Assembly: GCA_035771175.1 (NCBI GenBank)
Contig: CM069594.1
Coordinates: forward strand, 13,177,670-13,241,669
DNA: 64,000 nucleotides
Reading direction: 5' to 3'
Origin: Paratinospora sagittata
Taxonomy: Eukaryota; Streptophyta; Magnoliopsida; Ranunculales; Menispermaceae
The number at the start of each line of letters is the position of its first letter. The first letter of the stretch is position 1. Shown piece by piece: positions 33,125 through 44,768 of this stretch. A program made the position numbers and the translations under genes. The notes under the pieces were generated by a model, which worked only from the letters and a program-made list of their open reading frames with translations, ran no database searches and was not told where the DNA came from.

Positions 33125-34617
33125 TGATAGTTGCATATTTAGATAGGTTTTAGAGCATATTTTAGGAAATTTAATGCATTAGTTTCATGTGTTTATGTTA
33201 GTTTTGATGCATTTGTTAGTTTAGGATTAATTGGTTTTTCATGCATAATTTATGTTTATTAGTTTATAATTTGATTCATTTTATGTTTGAGTGTGTTATT
33301 GATTTGATTTGATTCGTTTTGTAGTCATGGATTTAGATGATGGAAACAAGTTATAACAAGTTGAAATGCAAGAACATGAAGAATTCAAGCCTTGGGAGTG
33401 TGAAAAATTGTGTAAGTCCACAAGAAAATCAGAAAAAAAAAAGGTGTAAAAATTCGTAACTGGGCGCCGCGGCGCCGGAAAATTTGATTTTACGCAACTT
33501 TTGCATTTCGACCATAACTTTCTCAATGTAACTCCGAATTGGACGTATGGATTTCTTACTTGAAATACTACAAGATGAAAGGTTTTGAGGTTGATTTGGG
33601 GTGGAGAACAAAAAGAAAAAGGGCAAGGAAGAAAGCGAATGTGCGATTCAAAATAGAAACTTTTTAATTTTGTTGCGAACTTTCCTAGTTCAACTTGGAC
33701 GACTTCCTATGGACTTGTAGCTTTATAAAGAACATTTTTTAGGGTTTTCAAGGTATCATGGAGGAATACACTGGAGAAGAGAAAACGACCGCTAGGAGCA
33801 AAGGAACGCGAAGAAGACGACTTGGAGACAAGGAAGAATTTACAAGTTCAATAGCAACTTGTTTGGTTTTGAATGTTTAATTTTTTATTTCTCTACATGT
33901 TTTGGATTTCATTATTCCAAAGTATAAACTAATTTGTTCGTCTAGAGAGGAGATGGATCCTATATTAAATTTTATGCTATAATATTAGCTTTTGTTTATT
34001 ATCAATGATTTATTCATAGTTTATTTATATTTCTCTATGCGTAATGCTATTGATCTCTTGGCCACGAATCAATTGACTTGGGGGGCGGCACTCGATAGAG
34101 AGTTCTCTAGGTTAGAACATGAGAAATATGACATGAGATGGTCATAGTATCGATGAATATGTGATGCCTCATGAAGTTGTAGGAAAATAATAAAGCGTAA
34201 TGCATTGCTAATATATGAGTTTTTATCGATAGATCGAAATTCTATTTTGGTGATAGATTCTAACGCGGCACTCGACAGAGGGTGTTAGGAATTATAGGAT
34301 TTTGACTTATAAACATGAATAATAATTTGATAATGAGCATGACTAATATTGCATAATTGATAATTATGTGAAATCTAATCTCTAGGTATTTTTAATATTG
34401 ATTTTTCTCCAGAAAATTCTGATAAATTGCTATTTTAATTATTACTTTAGTTCAAGTATTATTTTAGTTCATTAATCATTACAATTTGGTTTTCTAGATA
34501 AAATTAAGGCTAGGAACGATATAATTAGTGTAGGACATCAATCCCTAAGGACGATACTCGATTCTCATCGGTAAATATTATAACTTGGCACCGTATACTT
34601 GCAGTTTGCACGCATCA
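33125..34617 (+). mobile_element. Solo LTR (E), 1.5 kb, inserted in element D
   Basis: It begins TGATAGTTGCATATTTAG and ends GCACGCATCA, with flanks CCGAC (33120-33124) and CCCAC (34618-34622), a 4-of-5 match to a target duplication. The GGCACTCGA...AGAG block occurs twice (34086 and 34265). It contains a 14-bp perfect palindrome at 33463-33476. No internal coding region, so it is probably a recombined solo LTR of a gypsy element. Confidence 0.6.
33463..33476. repeat. 14-bp CG palindrome in solo LTR E
   Basis: GGCGCCGCGGCGCC is a perfect palindrome, strikingly GC-rich against its AT-rich surroundings. Confidence 0.9.
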
Positions 34618-34639
34618 CCCACCGTAGCTTTAATAATTG

Positions 34640-35408
34640 GTTGTCGTCTTTTAAGGACAATTGGTTGCAGCTATTTGTTTAGGCATGGTCGTATTGTTTG
34701 GTTGACTATTAAATGTAGTCTTTCATTCTTTAATGGTTGTAGCTTTTTGTTGATGATCAACTATACCCTTTCATTTATAAGCATCTGCAACCTTTGGAAG
34801 GGGATCGACCATAGCTTTTCGTTTGTAGGTGGTCGTAATCTTTTGCTACTCTAGGATGCGTAACGCAGGAGCGGTCGTAGCCTCTACCATTTTAGGTGTA
34901 TGGAGCACATAGTGGGTCATAGTTTTTGCGATTTGGGGTGTACAACTTACAATTGGTTGTAGACTTTGCTATTTAGGGTATACAATTCATAGTTGACCGT
35001 AGCCTTTACTATTTGGGGTATACAACTCACAGTTGGTCGCAACCTTTGTTATTTGGGATGTACAGCTCACACTTGGATGTAGCCTTTGCTATTTGGGGTG
35101 TACAACTCACACTTAGCCAAAGCCATTTTCTATTTGAGGTGTACAACTCACACTTTGTCGTAGCCTCTGCTATTTGAAGTGTACAACTCACACTTGGTTG
35201 TATCATTTTCTATTTTTGGTGTACAACTCACACTTGGCCATAGCCTTTGCTATTTGGGGTGTACAGCTCACAGTTGGTCGTAGCCTTTGCTATTTGGAGT
35301 GTACAACTCACACTTTGTTGTAGCCTTTGCTATTTGGGGTGTATGGCTCACACTTGGTCGTAGCTTTTGCTATTTGGGGTGTACAGCTCACAGTTGGTCA
35401 TAGCCTTT
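34640..35408. repeat. Tandem array, 40-bp unit
   Basis: About 13 clear units between 34872 and 35408, each with GTCGTAGCCTTTGCTATTTG followed by GGGTGTACAACTCACACTTG. Units at 34640-34870 are recognisable but strongly decayed, the usual pattern at the edge of a tandem array. Confidence 0.88.
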
Positions 35409-35639
35409 CAGGGAGCGTAGCTCATCCATGAGGAGCACATAGCTCGAGGTGGAACAAAGTCCTTGTTGTTGGCTTGAGTGAGTAGGGAGTTAGGTAGCGG
35501 AGCTGCTTTCTTTCTTCTTTGTAGTAGGTGATCACTTTGACTTTTCAAATTTGCCATTCTTCCAAGATTTAGCAAGTATTTTTTTTGTAAGTTATCACAT
35601 ATAGGGATTGTCATATATCATAGCACCACAAGTGTTAAT
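35409..35639. other. Flank of the 40-bp array
   Basis: No gene; joins the array to the copia LTR fragment. Confidence 0.4.
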
Positions 35640-36775
35640 GTATAATTTAATACTTTGGTTCGCAAAATAAAATACTTATCTTTCTAGATAGTTTTAGAAA
35701 AATCAGACTACTTTCAAAGAGTGTTAAGCACGAAGAAGAACTTTTCTATTATGTCTCTATTTGAATTGCAAGATCAGAGTGTATTTATAATAAAACACAA
35801 CACGATATTCAAACTTTTGAGTCTTGAGACCGTTGTGAGATAGATTCAAAAATTCAAATTAAACGGCTCAATTCTTTCACAAAAACGGTAGTCAAAGATC
35901 TATTGAAATATTCTAATAAAAAAGAGTTTACATGAAAACAAAATGTATCAAAAAAAAGAATCAGCTTTTTCAGGTTTTAGAAACTTGTTAGTTTACTGAC
36001 AGGTTCATGAATATTCTGTTGTAGAGTGAGGGCGCTACTGCAGTACATTCTCAAAGTGATAAGAATGTTTGTGGGAGTCTTGCTTCAACATGAGTGTCCT
36101 GTAGGCTATGAACCAAGAGCATTTTCTGAACTCAGTCAATTCATGAGGGCGCTACTCTTTCATGAGCATCCTGCAGTTATTGCCCAAAAATTTTCAAGAA
36201 ATTTCTTGACCAGCGGGAGCGTCCTACTCATGGAAGAGCGTCCTAAGGCGCTTGACCAGATAAACTTAAGTGAATTGGTGACTAGTGCGAGTGTCCTTAT
36301 GAATAGTGAGCATCCTGCTCAGCTATGATCTTTTAAAATTCTTTTTCTTTTGAAAGAACCGACAAATCAAATCAATTAAACAATTTTTGGATAAAATCAA
36401 AACACTTAGAAATCATTCAAACATTTTAGAATACTTAGAAATCAATAATCAAACAAGATTTTGATAAAGATCAGAACTTTTGCAAACTTTAGAAAAAACT
36501 TTAAAAACAGTTTTGATCAATTTTTGAAAACAAGATCGAATCAAGGTGAGTGGTTAAAGAGTAAGATTCTATAAGCCTAAAATACAATCAAAGCAACATT
36601 TTACATTTGAAAAACTTGCGGCTCAGTGCTTGATTGTCTTTTTACTTTATCAAATCTTTAATGCTCATCTTGAAGTAGAGTGGTATAGCTTGAGTAAATT
36701 GAATTTGGCTGAAAGCACTTAAGATAAAGATTAGTTTAACAAACATTGGTTTGTAATCATCAAAATATCCATCAT
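35640..36775 (-). mobile_element. Copia-type LTR fragment (C5)
   Basis: On the minus strand it starts near GATGATTACAAACC (shared with C3 near 10536), then has the GCGCT/GCGTCC motif array at 36026-36325 and a TATA-like TTATTATAAATACAC near 35785. The 3' part is missing. Confidence 0.5.
36026..36325. repeat. Array of GAGGGCGCTACT / GAGCGTCCTA motifs in C5
   Basis: Same motif family as 6680-7335 and 10905-11390. Confidence 0.65.
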
Positions 36776-37960
36776 GGGGTTCACAGAGACAATATTGACC
36801 ACCCCGGTCAAGATTTCCCAAACTCCACTAACCTTGATCCAACTTACGGGTGTAGATCAAACTATTACAAACACCGTTTTTGGGTTAGGAAAACTTTTCG
36901 ATTGGCAAACCAGTCAATCAATCAATACAAGTTAATTTACAAGAAATGGAGAGAGTTTTTATCAAACAACTCTCAAGTAACAACTTACAACTGAAAATGA
37001 ATACCTCCCTAGACCAAATTCAACCAAGAATGATAAAATGAAGTGCAAGCTGAAATATGGAAGGCTCCTTCAATCTTTGATTTGCAAAATGATGAAGATG
37101 ATGCTCAAAATCAAAGACTTGCTTCGAAACTCCCAGAAATCTCTAAGTATGATTTCTCTAATGAAAGAAAGATTGAAAGCTTTTGGAGATTTCTCAAGAT
37201 GGGAAGAATGATTTCTAAAAACCTTTTCTCTCTAACAAATTGAAATTGATTTTAAGAAACTTGATTTTCTCTTCAAAATGAGGAGAACAATACTTTAGCT
37301 CAAATTTCAAATGATTTGCAAAAGATTACTCTAAAAGAGTTAAGTGATGTATTTATACATCCAAGGCATTAAGAGAACAGTTTGGCGCACTTTGAAAATC
37401 ATGAAGTTTTCATTAAAAAGCAAGAAACGCGTTTGTAAAAAGTGGAAACGCGTTCCAATAGAATTGTCAGAAAATTACAATTCTGGACAAAAAGTAGGAA
37501 ACACGTTCCAGTGCATGGAAACACGTTCCAGTGCATGGAAACACGTTTCTGTGCATTTTTTATCATTTTGCCAGAAATGATGGAAACGTGTTTCTGTGCC
37601 TTTGAGTGAAATCACTCATTCTTGAAAAAGTCCAAGAAACACGTTTATGCTTGCCAAAGTGAAATACTCAGTTTTTAGCAGTAAGAACATGTTTCTCCCA
37701 GAGGGAGCGCGTTTCTGTATGCACAGAACATGAAAACATATGTTCTGTCAAAAACTCTAAGTCCAAAACATGTTTTCCCGAAAACTTTAACTCAAATGTG
37801 TTTAAGTAGTATGATTGTTTTGAAAGATATGAAGTTCAAAACACATGATAAGTCATTTTAATTTAAAGTCAAAGTTTTGACTGTTTTGAAAATGGTTGAC
37901 TTTTGAAATCATGATCATTTGAAAAAGATTTTTATGTATGCAACATTTTGGCTGACTTTC
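36776..37960 (-). mobile_element. Copia-type LTR fragment (C4)
   Basis: Reverse-orientation relative of C1: shared blocks include the GTTTGATC..ACCCGTAAG region (about 36850), the GGAAGGCTCCTTCAATCTTT region (37059) and the GAAACGCGTTTC array. It departs from C1 at about 36776, where C5 begins. Confidence 0.55.
37424..37735. repeat. Array of GAAACGCGTTTC-type palindromes in C4
   Basis: About nine variants, including three successive 19-bp units starting GAAACACGTT at about 37499-37555. Confidence 0.75.
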
Positions 37961-38143
37961 CTAGAGAGGATTTTACAACCCTAAGATGGATCTAAGCATT
38001 ACAAATAAATTTGACTTCCAAGTTGACTTTGATGAATTGATCAAGTTAGAGCTGAAACAACTTAGTCAAAGTGATTAGTAATGTATGGACTATTGCTTGC
38101 AATCATCAAAACATGCAAGGGTGAGGTTCATTACAACAACAGT

Positions 38144-38570
38144 TCTTTGTCACTCAGCCAACTTCATTGGGAGAGGGTCATGATGACCTCTTAAAATTTG
38201 TTCTTCGTCGTGCGATCAACTTCATGGATAGAAGATTGCGACGACCTCTGGAGATTCACTCTCTACTGCGCGATCAACTTTTTTGGAAGACGGTTGGATG
38301 AATTCTTGGGGTTGTTCTTCGTCGCACAATCAACTTCTTTGAAAGAAGGTTGCGACGAGCTCTTGGGGTTGTTCCTCATCGTGCAATCAACTTTTTCATG
38401 AGAGGGCCGCGATAGTTTCTCAGGATTTGTGCTTCATTGTGTGATTAGTTTTTTTGGAAAAAAGTTGCGACGACCTCTTGGGGTTTATTCTTCATCGCGC
38501 AATCAACTTCATCTAGAGAGGGTCGCAACAACCTCCTAAGATTTGTTCTTTGTTGAGTGATCAACTCGCT
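38144..38570. repeat. Tandem array, unit about 59-60 bp
   Basis: About seven degenerate units with TTGCGACGACCTCTTGGGGT, then TCTTCGTCGCGCAATCAACTT. TCGTCGCG is a recurring CpG-rich core. Confidence 0.8.
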
Positions 38571-38974
38571 CTTACCTAGTTGCGCCAAACAGTTTCATCC
38601 GAGACTTATATTTTGTGAGATGTTGATTGGTCTTTCTTGCCATCATATGACTTCTCTTGTGGTTGCATCTTGTTCGAAAGCAAGGCATGTAGGATTTTGT
38701 CAATGGAGAAAAGTCTTATTTTTCCCATTATGGCATCCATCGACGAACTGACCTCAAAATCTTCTACCACTAAAGTAATTTGAGGAAAAGCCCCTAATCT
38801 CAGAGGGGTTGACTCTTGTTCTGCAAATTGGTTGGTATTTGAGCGTTTAGTAACCCATTCAGTATGTCTGCCAGTGTCGAGATATGGTCTTTTGTGTTTC
38901 TCAGCTTTTTTTCTTTGTGATGTGATACGTAGTTTTTACTCATGTTGATAGGGTGATGGACTTGATCAGTTGTA
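38571..38974. other. Interior of element D, no gene recognised
   Basis: Short ORFs only. Confidence 0.4.
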
Positions 38975-38991
38975 TCCCACAGACGACGTCA
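38975..38991 (-). other. Primer-site-like sequence of element D
   Basis: Minus strand TGACGTCGTCTGTGGGA resembles the TTGGCGCCGTCTGTGGGA-type sequence that follows the 5' LTR in many plant Tat-like gypsy elements, with CpG-type changes. Confidence 0.4.
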
Positions 38992-39767
38992 AGTGTTTCA
39001 ACCAAAACTCTCACCCTAAACGAGCGGGCGATGAGGTCCGTTAACTGATTGAAGAAATTAACCTGCTCCTCTTTCGAGCTTCTGAACAGTCTTCTCGCTC
39101 CTAACCTGTAAGGGGCAGTGGCACCGGGGGGGTGTCACTAACAACACTCCGATGCTTAAGTTAGTATCTGTAGGAGAGAAAAAGATAAGAGTAGAGAGTT
39201 AGGGATTCAGAGCATACCTCTTTTCAGTTGAATGAGGTCCCATTTTATAGTCGAAAGGGGAGTCCCCCATACTTAATGACTTTCTCCATCATTGGGAGAG
39301 ATTTACGCCTTTTCCTAATTATAATTTATCCAGTTGAATAAATCATGATGTGTCATCTTTTTCCTCGAGATGTGTGTAGGTGTTATGATGTGGATGTTTT
39401 ATGCTTGATCTACATAGATGGAGGTTCCAATGAAAGTGTATATCGTCTCGATAGAGATTGAGACAGTTGTATTTCCTCGCCATGGTCGAGGTGGTATTCC
39501 CTTGGCCGTGGCCGAGAGGGTTGTTTCCCTCGGCCATGGCCAAGGTTGCACTCTCTCGGTCATGGCCGATGGGGTTGTTTCTCTCTGTCATGGCTGAGGT
39601 TGGACTCCCTGGACTATGGCCGAGGAGGTTGTGCCATCGGCTGCGGTCGAGGAAGTTTTTGTTCTTGGCCATTGTCGAGGGTCTTATGTCTTAGACCATG
39701 GCCAAGGTTCCATTTCCTCAACCATGGTTAAGGGCACTTTTGCCCTTGTCCATCGTTATGTGAATTC
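38992..39767 (-). repeat. Right LTR-like copy of element D, truncated
   Basis: Shares the whole structure of 30860-31560, including the complement of CTATAAAATGGGACC near 39240 and the GGCCATGGCC array at 39475-39735. It is cut at about 39767 where broken gypsy RNase H sequence starts. Confidence 0.6.
39475..39735. repeat. Array of CTCGGCCATGGCC-type palindromes (right copy)
   Basis: Counterpart of 31250-31490; unit number and order differ between the two copies. Confidence 0.7.
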
Positions 39768-41170
39768 ATAGTATTTGAGGAGCTCTAACCACCTTCTCTG
39801 CCTCATGTTCAATTCCTTCTGAGAGAACAAGTACTTGAGGCTCTTATGGTCAGAATACAAAGTGAATCTCTCACCATAGAGATAATGCCTCCAAATCTTC
39901 AGAGCAAAAACCACTGCGGCCAATTCTAAGTCATGAACAAGATAGTTCTTTTCATGCACCTTCAACTACCCCGATGCATAAGCAATGACCCTATCCTTCT
40001 GCATCAACACGCAACCCCAAGCCGATACGAGAGGCATCGATGTAGATAACCAACTCCTGATTAGGCTCTGGAAAAATCAACATTGGCGTAGATGTCAATC
40101 TTTTCTTCAGCTTTAAAAAGGCATTTTGACACTCCTCAGTCCATACAAAGGACACATCTTTCTAGGTGAGCCTAGTCATAGGCGTAGCTCTTTTGGAGAA
40201 TCCCTGAACGAATCCCCTCAGAACTCACCACATGACCTAAGAACTTCACTTCTGTGATCCAAAACTCGCACTTGCTCAGCTTTGCATATAGCCTATGCTC
40301 TCTCAGAGTCTGCAAGGTCACTCTGAGGTGTTCCTCATGCTCAGCCTGAGTCTTGGAATACACCAATATGTCATCAATGAAAATGATGACAAACTTATCT
40401 AGATACTGCCTAAAGACCCTCTGCATCAGGTCCATGAACATTGCCGGTACATTAGTCACACCAAATGGCATCACAAGGAACTCATAATGTCCATAGCGGG
40501 TTCTGAATGTTGTCTTAGGCACATCCTCCTTCCTGATCCTCAGCTGATGATACCCGGAGCGCAAATCAATCTTTGAAAAATACCTCGCTCCCCTCAACTG
40601 ATCAAACAAGTCATCAATCCTTGGGAGAGGATACTTGTTCTTGATGGTCACCTTGTTCAATTGGCGATAGTCGATGCACAACCGCAAGCTCCCATCTTTC
40701 TTTTTCACAAAAAGAACTGGAGCTCCCCAGGGTGACATGCTCGGGCAAATAAAGCCCTTAGCCAATAACTCCTCGAGCTGTTTTTGCAACTCTCACAATT
40801 CGGCTTGCGCCATTCTATATGGTGCCACGGACATAGGCTTCGTGTCAGGGACTAGTTCAATGATGAAATCGATCTCTCACTTCGGTGGTAATCCTGGAAG
40901 ATCCGCAGGGAACACATCTGGAAAGTCCCTAACAATGGCAATATCCTCAAGTACCACCTCACTAGTCTCTTCCTCATCATGCACTAACCCAACCAAAATT
41001 TTCCTATCTCCATCAGTTACAAATTTACCCCTCGTGACTGTCTGGTCTGAAGCTCTACCCTGTAGTGTAAACACTGGGTGTCCTGGGATCTTTAAAATGA
41101 CTTTTTTCGCGAAACAGTCGACAAATGCATGATAAGCCGCGAGCCAATCCATCCCTAGAATCGCATCAAA
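39768..41170 (-). pseudogene. Gypsy pol fragment (protease end, RT, partial RNase H)
   Basis: The protease is represented only by its second half ([19 protein letters not shown]); the DSG active site is gone. RT shows [51 protein letters not shown] and FIDDILVYS. After SSEGIR the sequence jumps to [11 protein letters not shown], so the stretch with the [11 protein letters not shown] motif is deleted, probably at a short microhomology. RNase H retains YIDASRIGLGCVLMQ and [19 protein letters not shown], and stops at [10 protein letters not shown]. Stops at about 40865, 40795, 40163 and 39967 add to the breakage. Confidence 0.85.
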
Positions 41171-41194
41171 CTTTAAAACGCTAGGACTCGAAAG

Positions 41195-41692
41195 TCAACA
41201 GGGATCTGCATCACTCTCCAGTGTGTGAGCAGCACGTAAGACCTGAGACTCCTCATCAAGCTCTAAGGAGCGACTGATCTTCTCGACATTCTTCAACCAA
41301 TCTTCGGCCTTCTTCAAGTCAACCCCACTAGTGAATTCCTTAGGCTTCAGCTTCAAAAACTTCTCTAGCAGTCTGATCTGCAGATCAGTGGGGTTCTCCA
41401 CAACAGTAGGAGCAGGTGTAGGCATAGGCTGAGGTACAACCATCTGAGGTCCTGCTGCCCCAGCAGCTCCATTAGCCTTGGTCGCCTCGGCCCCACTAGT
41501 GTCCGCCTCCTGAGGTATTGTCTGAGGCGACTGTCGAGCAACAGCCTCGACCTGCTGCACCAACGCCTGTATCTGTGTAGTCTGGGCTGCCATCAAGCGG
41601 CCCTGTGCCTGAATGATCTCCTCCATCCTTTCCATCCGGTCATCATCGAATGGCCTTGTGTGTGGCTGTCCCAATCTCCCGTTCCTCCTCAT
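41195..41692 (-). pseudogene. Gypsy gag N-terminal fragment
   Basis: Opens MRRNGRLGQPHTRPFDDDRM, then a coiled-coil-like Gln-rich stretch (MEEIIQAQGRLMAAQTTQIQ) and an Ala/Pro linker, then the capsid start FLKLKPKEFTSG, AEDWLKNVEKI and VLRAAHTLESDA. It breaks off just where the family motif would continue with a tryptophan pair; the zinc knuckle and most of the capsid are deleted and protease sequence follows within about 50 bp. Confidence 0.8.
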
Positions 41693-41916
41693 GACAATGA
41701 GAAGTAGAAATACGAGTAACCATCACACATTAAAGAATTTAAAACATTAACAAAGCCTCATAACTACCCATATCATATAATACACATAGAAAATATGATA
41801 GTAAGGCTTTTAAGTTAGTTCTTTTAAGCTTTTTAATCACCTAAAGCTCTCACCCAATTCCTAGGTCAAAGTCATCTGAGTCCAATACATAGACCAAACA
41901 TAGTAAAACCAGAACT
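41693..41916. other. Leader between primer site and gag
   Basis: Non-coding, AT-rich. Confidence 0.6.
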
Positions 41917-41927
41917 CTCTGATACCA
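41917..41927 (-). other. Primer binding site (initiator tRNA-Met)
   Basis: Minus strand TGGTATCAGAG, two bases inside the LTR end at 41930. Confidence 0.88.
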
Positions 41928-42649
41928 ACTGTGGCGACCCCGCACCCCGGACCACCAACCCCGCTAGGAATGGAGTGCGGAATGCCAGGGCGGGATGCCC
42001 GGCGTAGGCATCTCAAACCAGTCCTCAACCCTCGTGAGAGGGTTGAGACCCTATGAGCCTTATCCTAAACAACGACATAATATAAAAAGGTACTAAACAA
42101 AACTACCAACCGTATTAATCATCCAAGACAAGAGATACTCCATAAAAATGAACCATAATTAAAATCGTCATAATCCCTACAGTCCATCCAGATGGACATA
42201 CACATAAAGTCCAAAACTATGGGTACAAAAAAATACCGTTATATGCCCACATGATCTATCTAACAAGTCTCAATTCACCCATCCTACAATGTGGTAAGTG
42301 TTATAATTACATAGTCCAAAATATAATACATCATAATTTAAAACACAGTTCAATCAAAATGCCTCTCAACTCACATCGAGGCCTTGGATTCTCTCGCCAC
42401 CAAGGCCCTCAAGATATGACTACTCCTTTGCCCTTATTCAGGACAGAAGGACCTGAAAGAGGAAAATGAGGGTGAGCCAACGGTGCCCAGTGAATAGAAT
42501 TCAAATATGCTATCAATACTCATTAATAAATATCATGTATGCATGTCAATGTGTAGCATGATTAAAAGCTCATAACATATAGATATCAAGCATTTATAAT
42601 AAATTCAATGCAAGTAAAAGCTTATCAATTTGGATCCACATTCCACATG

Positions 42650-42775
42650 CAGTGGGGTTACTAGTGCACGTCTATTTCACCGTACCGTTCTCATCCTCCA
42701 TCATGTTAATTTGGGGTTACTAGTGCACGTCTATTTCATCGTACCGTTCTCATCCCCAAATATTTCCTTTTTAAA
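42650..42775. repeat. Tandem duplication, about 65-bp unit
   Basis: GGGGTTACTAGTGCACGTCT followed by ATTTCA.CGTACCGTTCTCATCC occurs at about 42655 and again at about 42714. Confidence 0.85.
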
Positions 42776-44213
42776 ACCCTCGTATGACAAGGTTAAGTCC
42801 CCCTATTAGCCAGCTAGATGGGCCCAACCAAAGTCATAAGGTTTTCTCAAATCAATGCATTATTCAAAACATTAGGACACATTCATGCTTTCAACATACA
42901 ATATATATAAGTGATATGATGACATAAAAGATATAATCATAAATGAAGTCTACTCACAACCAAGCCTCGCGAGAGTATCTAACCACACACGGACACCAAA
43001 TCGAATCAACCCAATCAAGGTCCTGAAAAGTTCATCAATATCCAACCATACATCAATTTCTATGCTCAATCACATAGACATTAAACATCAATCCTAAATC
43101 AGCCCACATATAGACAATAGGCCTAAATCCCATCTAATCCCATCATTCAACTCAAATCACATGACTTAGGCCTCTAATGCATAGTTCTCATTCATAAACC
43201 ATTCAATTAATCAAAAATACTGATTTTCAATTCTTTAAGCATAAACATGCTCAAATTGGGCCATTTGATCACAAGTAGCCATAACCCATGATATGGTCAC
43301 AACCACCAAATCAGTAGCATAATCAACCCTAATCATGCTTAACTAAACATAAGTTGCATCAATTCAATGATTCTAGGCCAAAAGCCCTAAAATATGAAAT
43401 TTTCCATACTTAGGCCATATTGCCTATTTACACTAGGTCACCATGTTCAGTCATGTATATCACTGATTTTGCATCATGGATTCATCAACAATGGCAACTA
43501 GGTCAACATAGTTGACATGCAAGCTATTTGGAAAGGTCTAAGTTCATATTCTAAATTTAGGTCTAATACAAGCAACCCTACCAATTCTTCCTTTAATATT
43601 CTGTTCAGATGTATCAATCTAACAACAGAAATATTTAATCACAAAATCAACCATACTGATTGAATTATGTTAAGAAACAAACCTTCTGTCCAAACATCAG
43701 CTCAATCTAACGGTGGACCGAAAAGATAAGCATCTTTGATGAACAAGTCTCTAATCAGACAATTTCTCCTTTCCTGCTGCAAATACTCAACTTCAGATGC
43801 CTATATAAGACAAACTATTTATCACATCAACATCTCAATCGTTCATAATTCATAAGGATCAGTTATGAACCACCGTCTCAAATATCATATCCATCCCACG
43901 GTAGATTTAGGAGATCCATTAGTTTGATCTAAACTGCGCGAGAAATCCAAACTTTCCGACCAGCTTTGTTTGGGAGGTTATATCTTTTAAACGAAAAATC
44001 CAATCAAGATCTCCACCGACCAGAATGAATACCCATAAGATACGAACTTGGTGACAAAGTTTGAGCTCAATCTGACCATATAACACCAAGATCCTGCACT
44101 TTGATGAAAACGTTGCTGAGACTTCCCTCAAAGCAACTTCCTCTTTCTTTCTCTTCTTCTTTCCTTTCTCTTCTTTTTTCCTTTCCCTCCACTCACCTCA
44201 CTCTCTAGGACTT

Positions 44214-44401
44214 CCTTGGAGAAGAGAAGTGGGCATGGGACACTTGTCCACTTTCATGCACCAACTTGACATGTGTTGGAGAAGAGAAATGGGGCATGGG
44301 ACACTTGTGCACTCTCATGCACCAACTTGACATGTATTGGAGAAGAGAAATGGGGCATGGGACACTTGTCCATTCTCATGCACTAATTTGACATGTGTTG
44401 G
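44214..44401. repeat. Triple tandem repeat, about 62-bp unit
   Basis: Three units with TTGGAGAAGAGAAATGGGGC, ATGGGACACTTGTCCA and CATGCACCAACTTGACATGT, near the start (U3) of the LTR. Confidence 0.85.
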
Positions 44402-44768
44402 TCTCATACTACCCTTACCAACCACATGTACTTTAACCAATCTTATGCTTGCATGTATTTTAAATGTCCAATCCATCTAATACACCAAATTTTTATTCTC
44501 ATTTATCCTTTTATTCAATCAATCCTAACCCATATCAATTCATGGTTTAATGGGCCCATGAATAAATAATAACATATGCATTATACTTTAATTTAACATG
44601 ACCCATATACAATTTATAATGCACATATTTATATACATTATCAAGCATCAAATATACAAACATTAAACAACCATCAAGCAAACACCAAACATATCAAGGC
44701 AACACATAAAGTTTGGGCAAAATGCAATTGGGTTATGGGCTAGATGAAATAATTTTTGGGGCGTCACA

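Larger units (their letters stand above)
30860..39767 (-). mobile_element. Non-coding LTR-type element with tandem arrays (D), nested and truncated
   Basis: Two direct copies of an LTR-like sequence (30860-31560 and about 38992-39767) enclose a region without retroviral coding sequence. The minus-strand reading has a CTATAAAAAGG promoter box in each copy and a primer-site-like sequence inside the right copy. The interior holds two tandem arrays and three later insertions (a solo LTR and two copia LTR fragments). This fits a large non-autonomous gypsy derivative; Tat-lineage elements are known for tandem repeats in their untranslated parts. No protein evidence supports the lineage, so it stays tentative. 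Confidence 0.5.
39768..44768 (-). mobile_element. Truncated gypsy element with 2.8-kb 5' LTR (family B')
   Basis: Minus-strand order: LTR (44768 to 41930), primer site, gag start, protease, RT, and part of RNase H, cut at 39768. The 3' half of pol and the 3' LTR are missing. Two internal deletions are visible, at gag/protease and in RT. It is inserted in the C-terminal part of a MULE transposase. Related to the Tekay-like element by RT, but a different family. Confidence 0.8.
41930..44768 (-). repeat. 5' LTR of the truncated gypsy element, 2.84 kb
   Basis: Minus strand starts TGTGACGCCCC and ends GGGGTCGCCACA. The start region is related to the solo LTR at 55728 and to 7796 (shared ATTTCATCTAGCCC-type block then TAACCCAATTGCAT). 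It contains two tandem repeats. Confidence 0.85.

Noticed and set aside
34872..35408. 40-bp repeats as a CRISPR-like array
   Set aside because: Head-to-tail tandem units with no spacers, in a plant retroelement.
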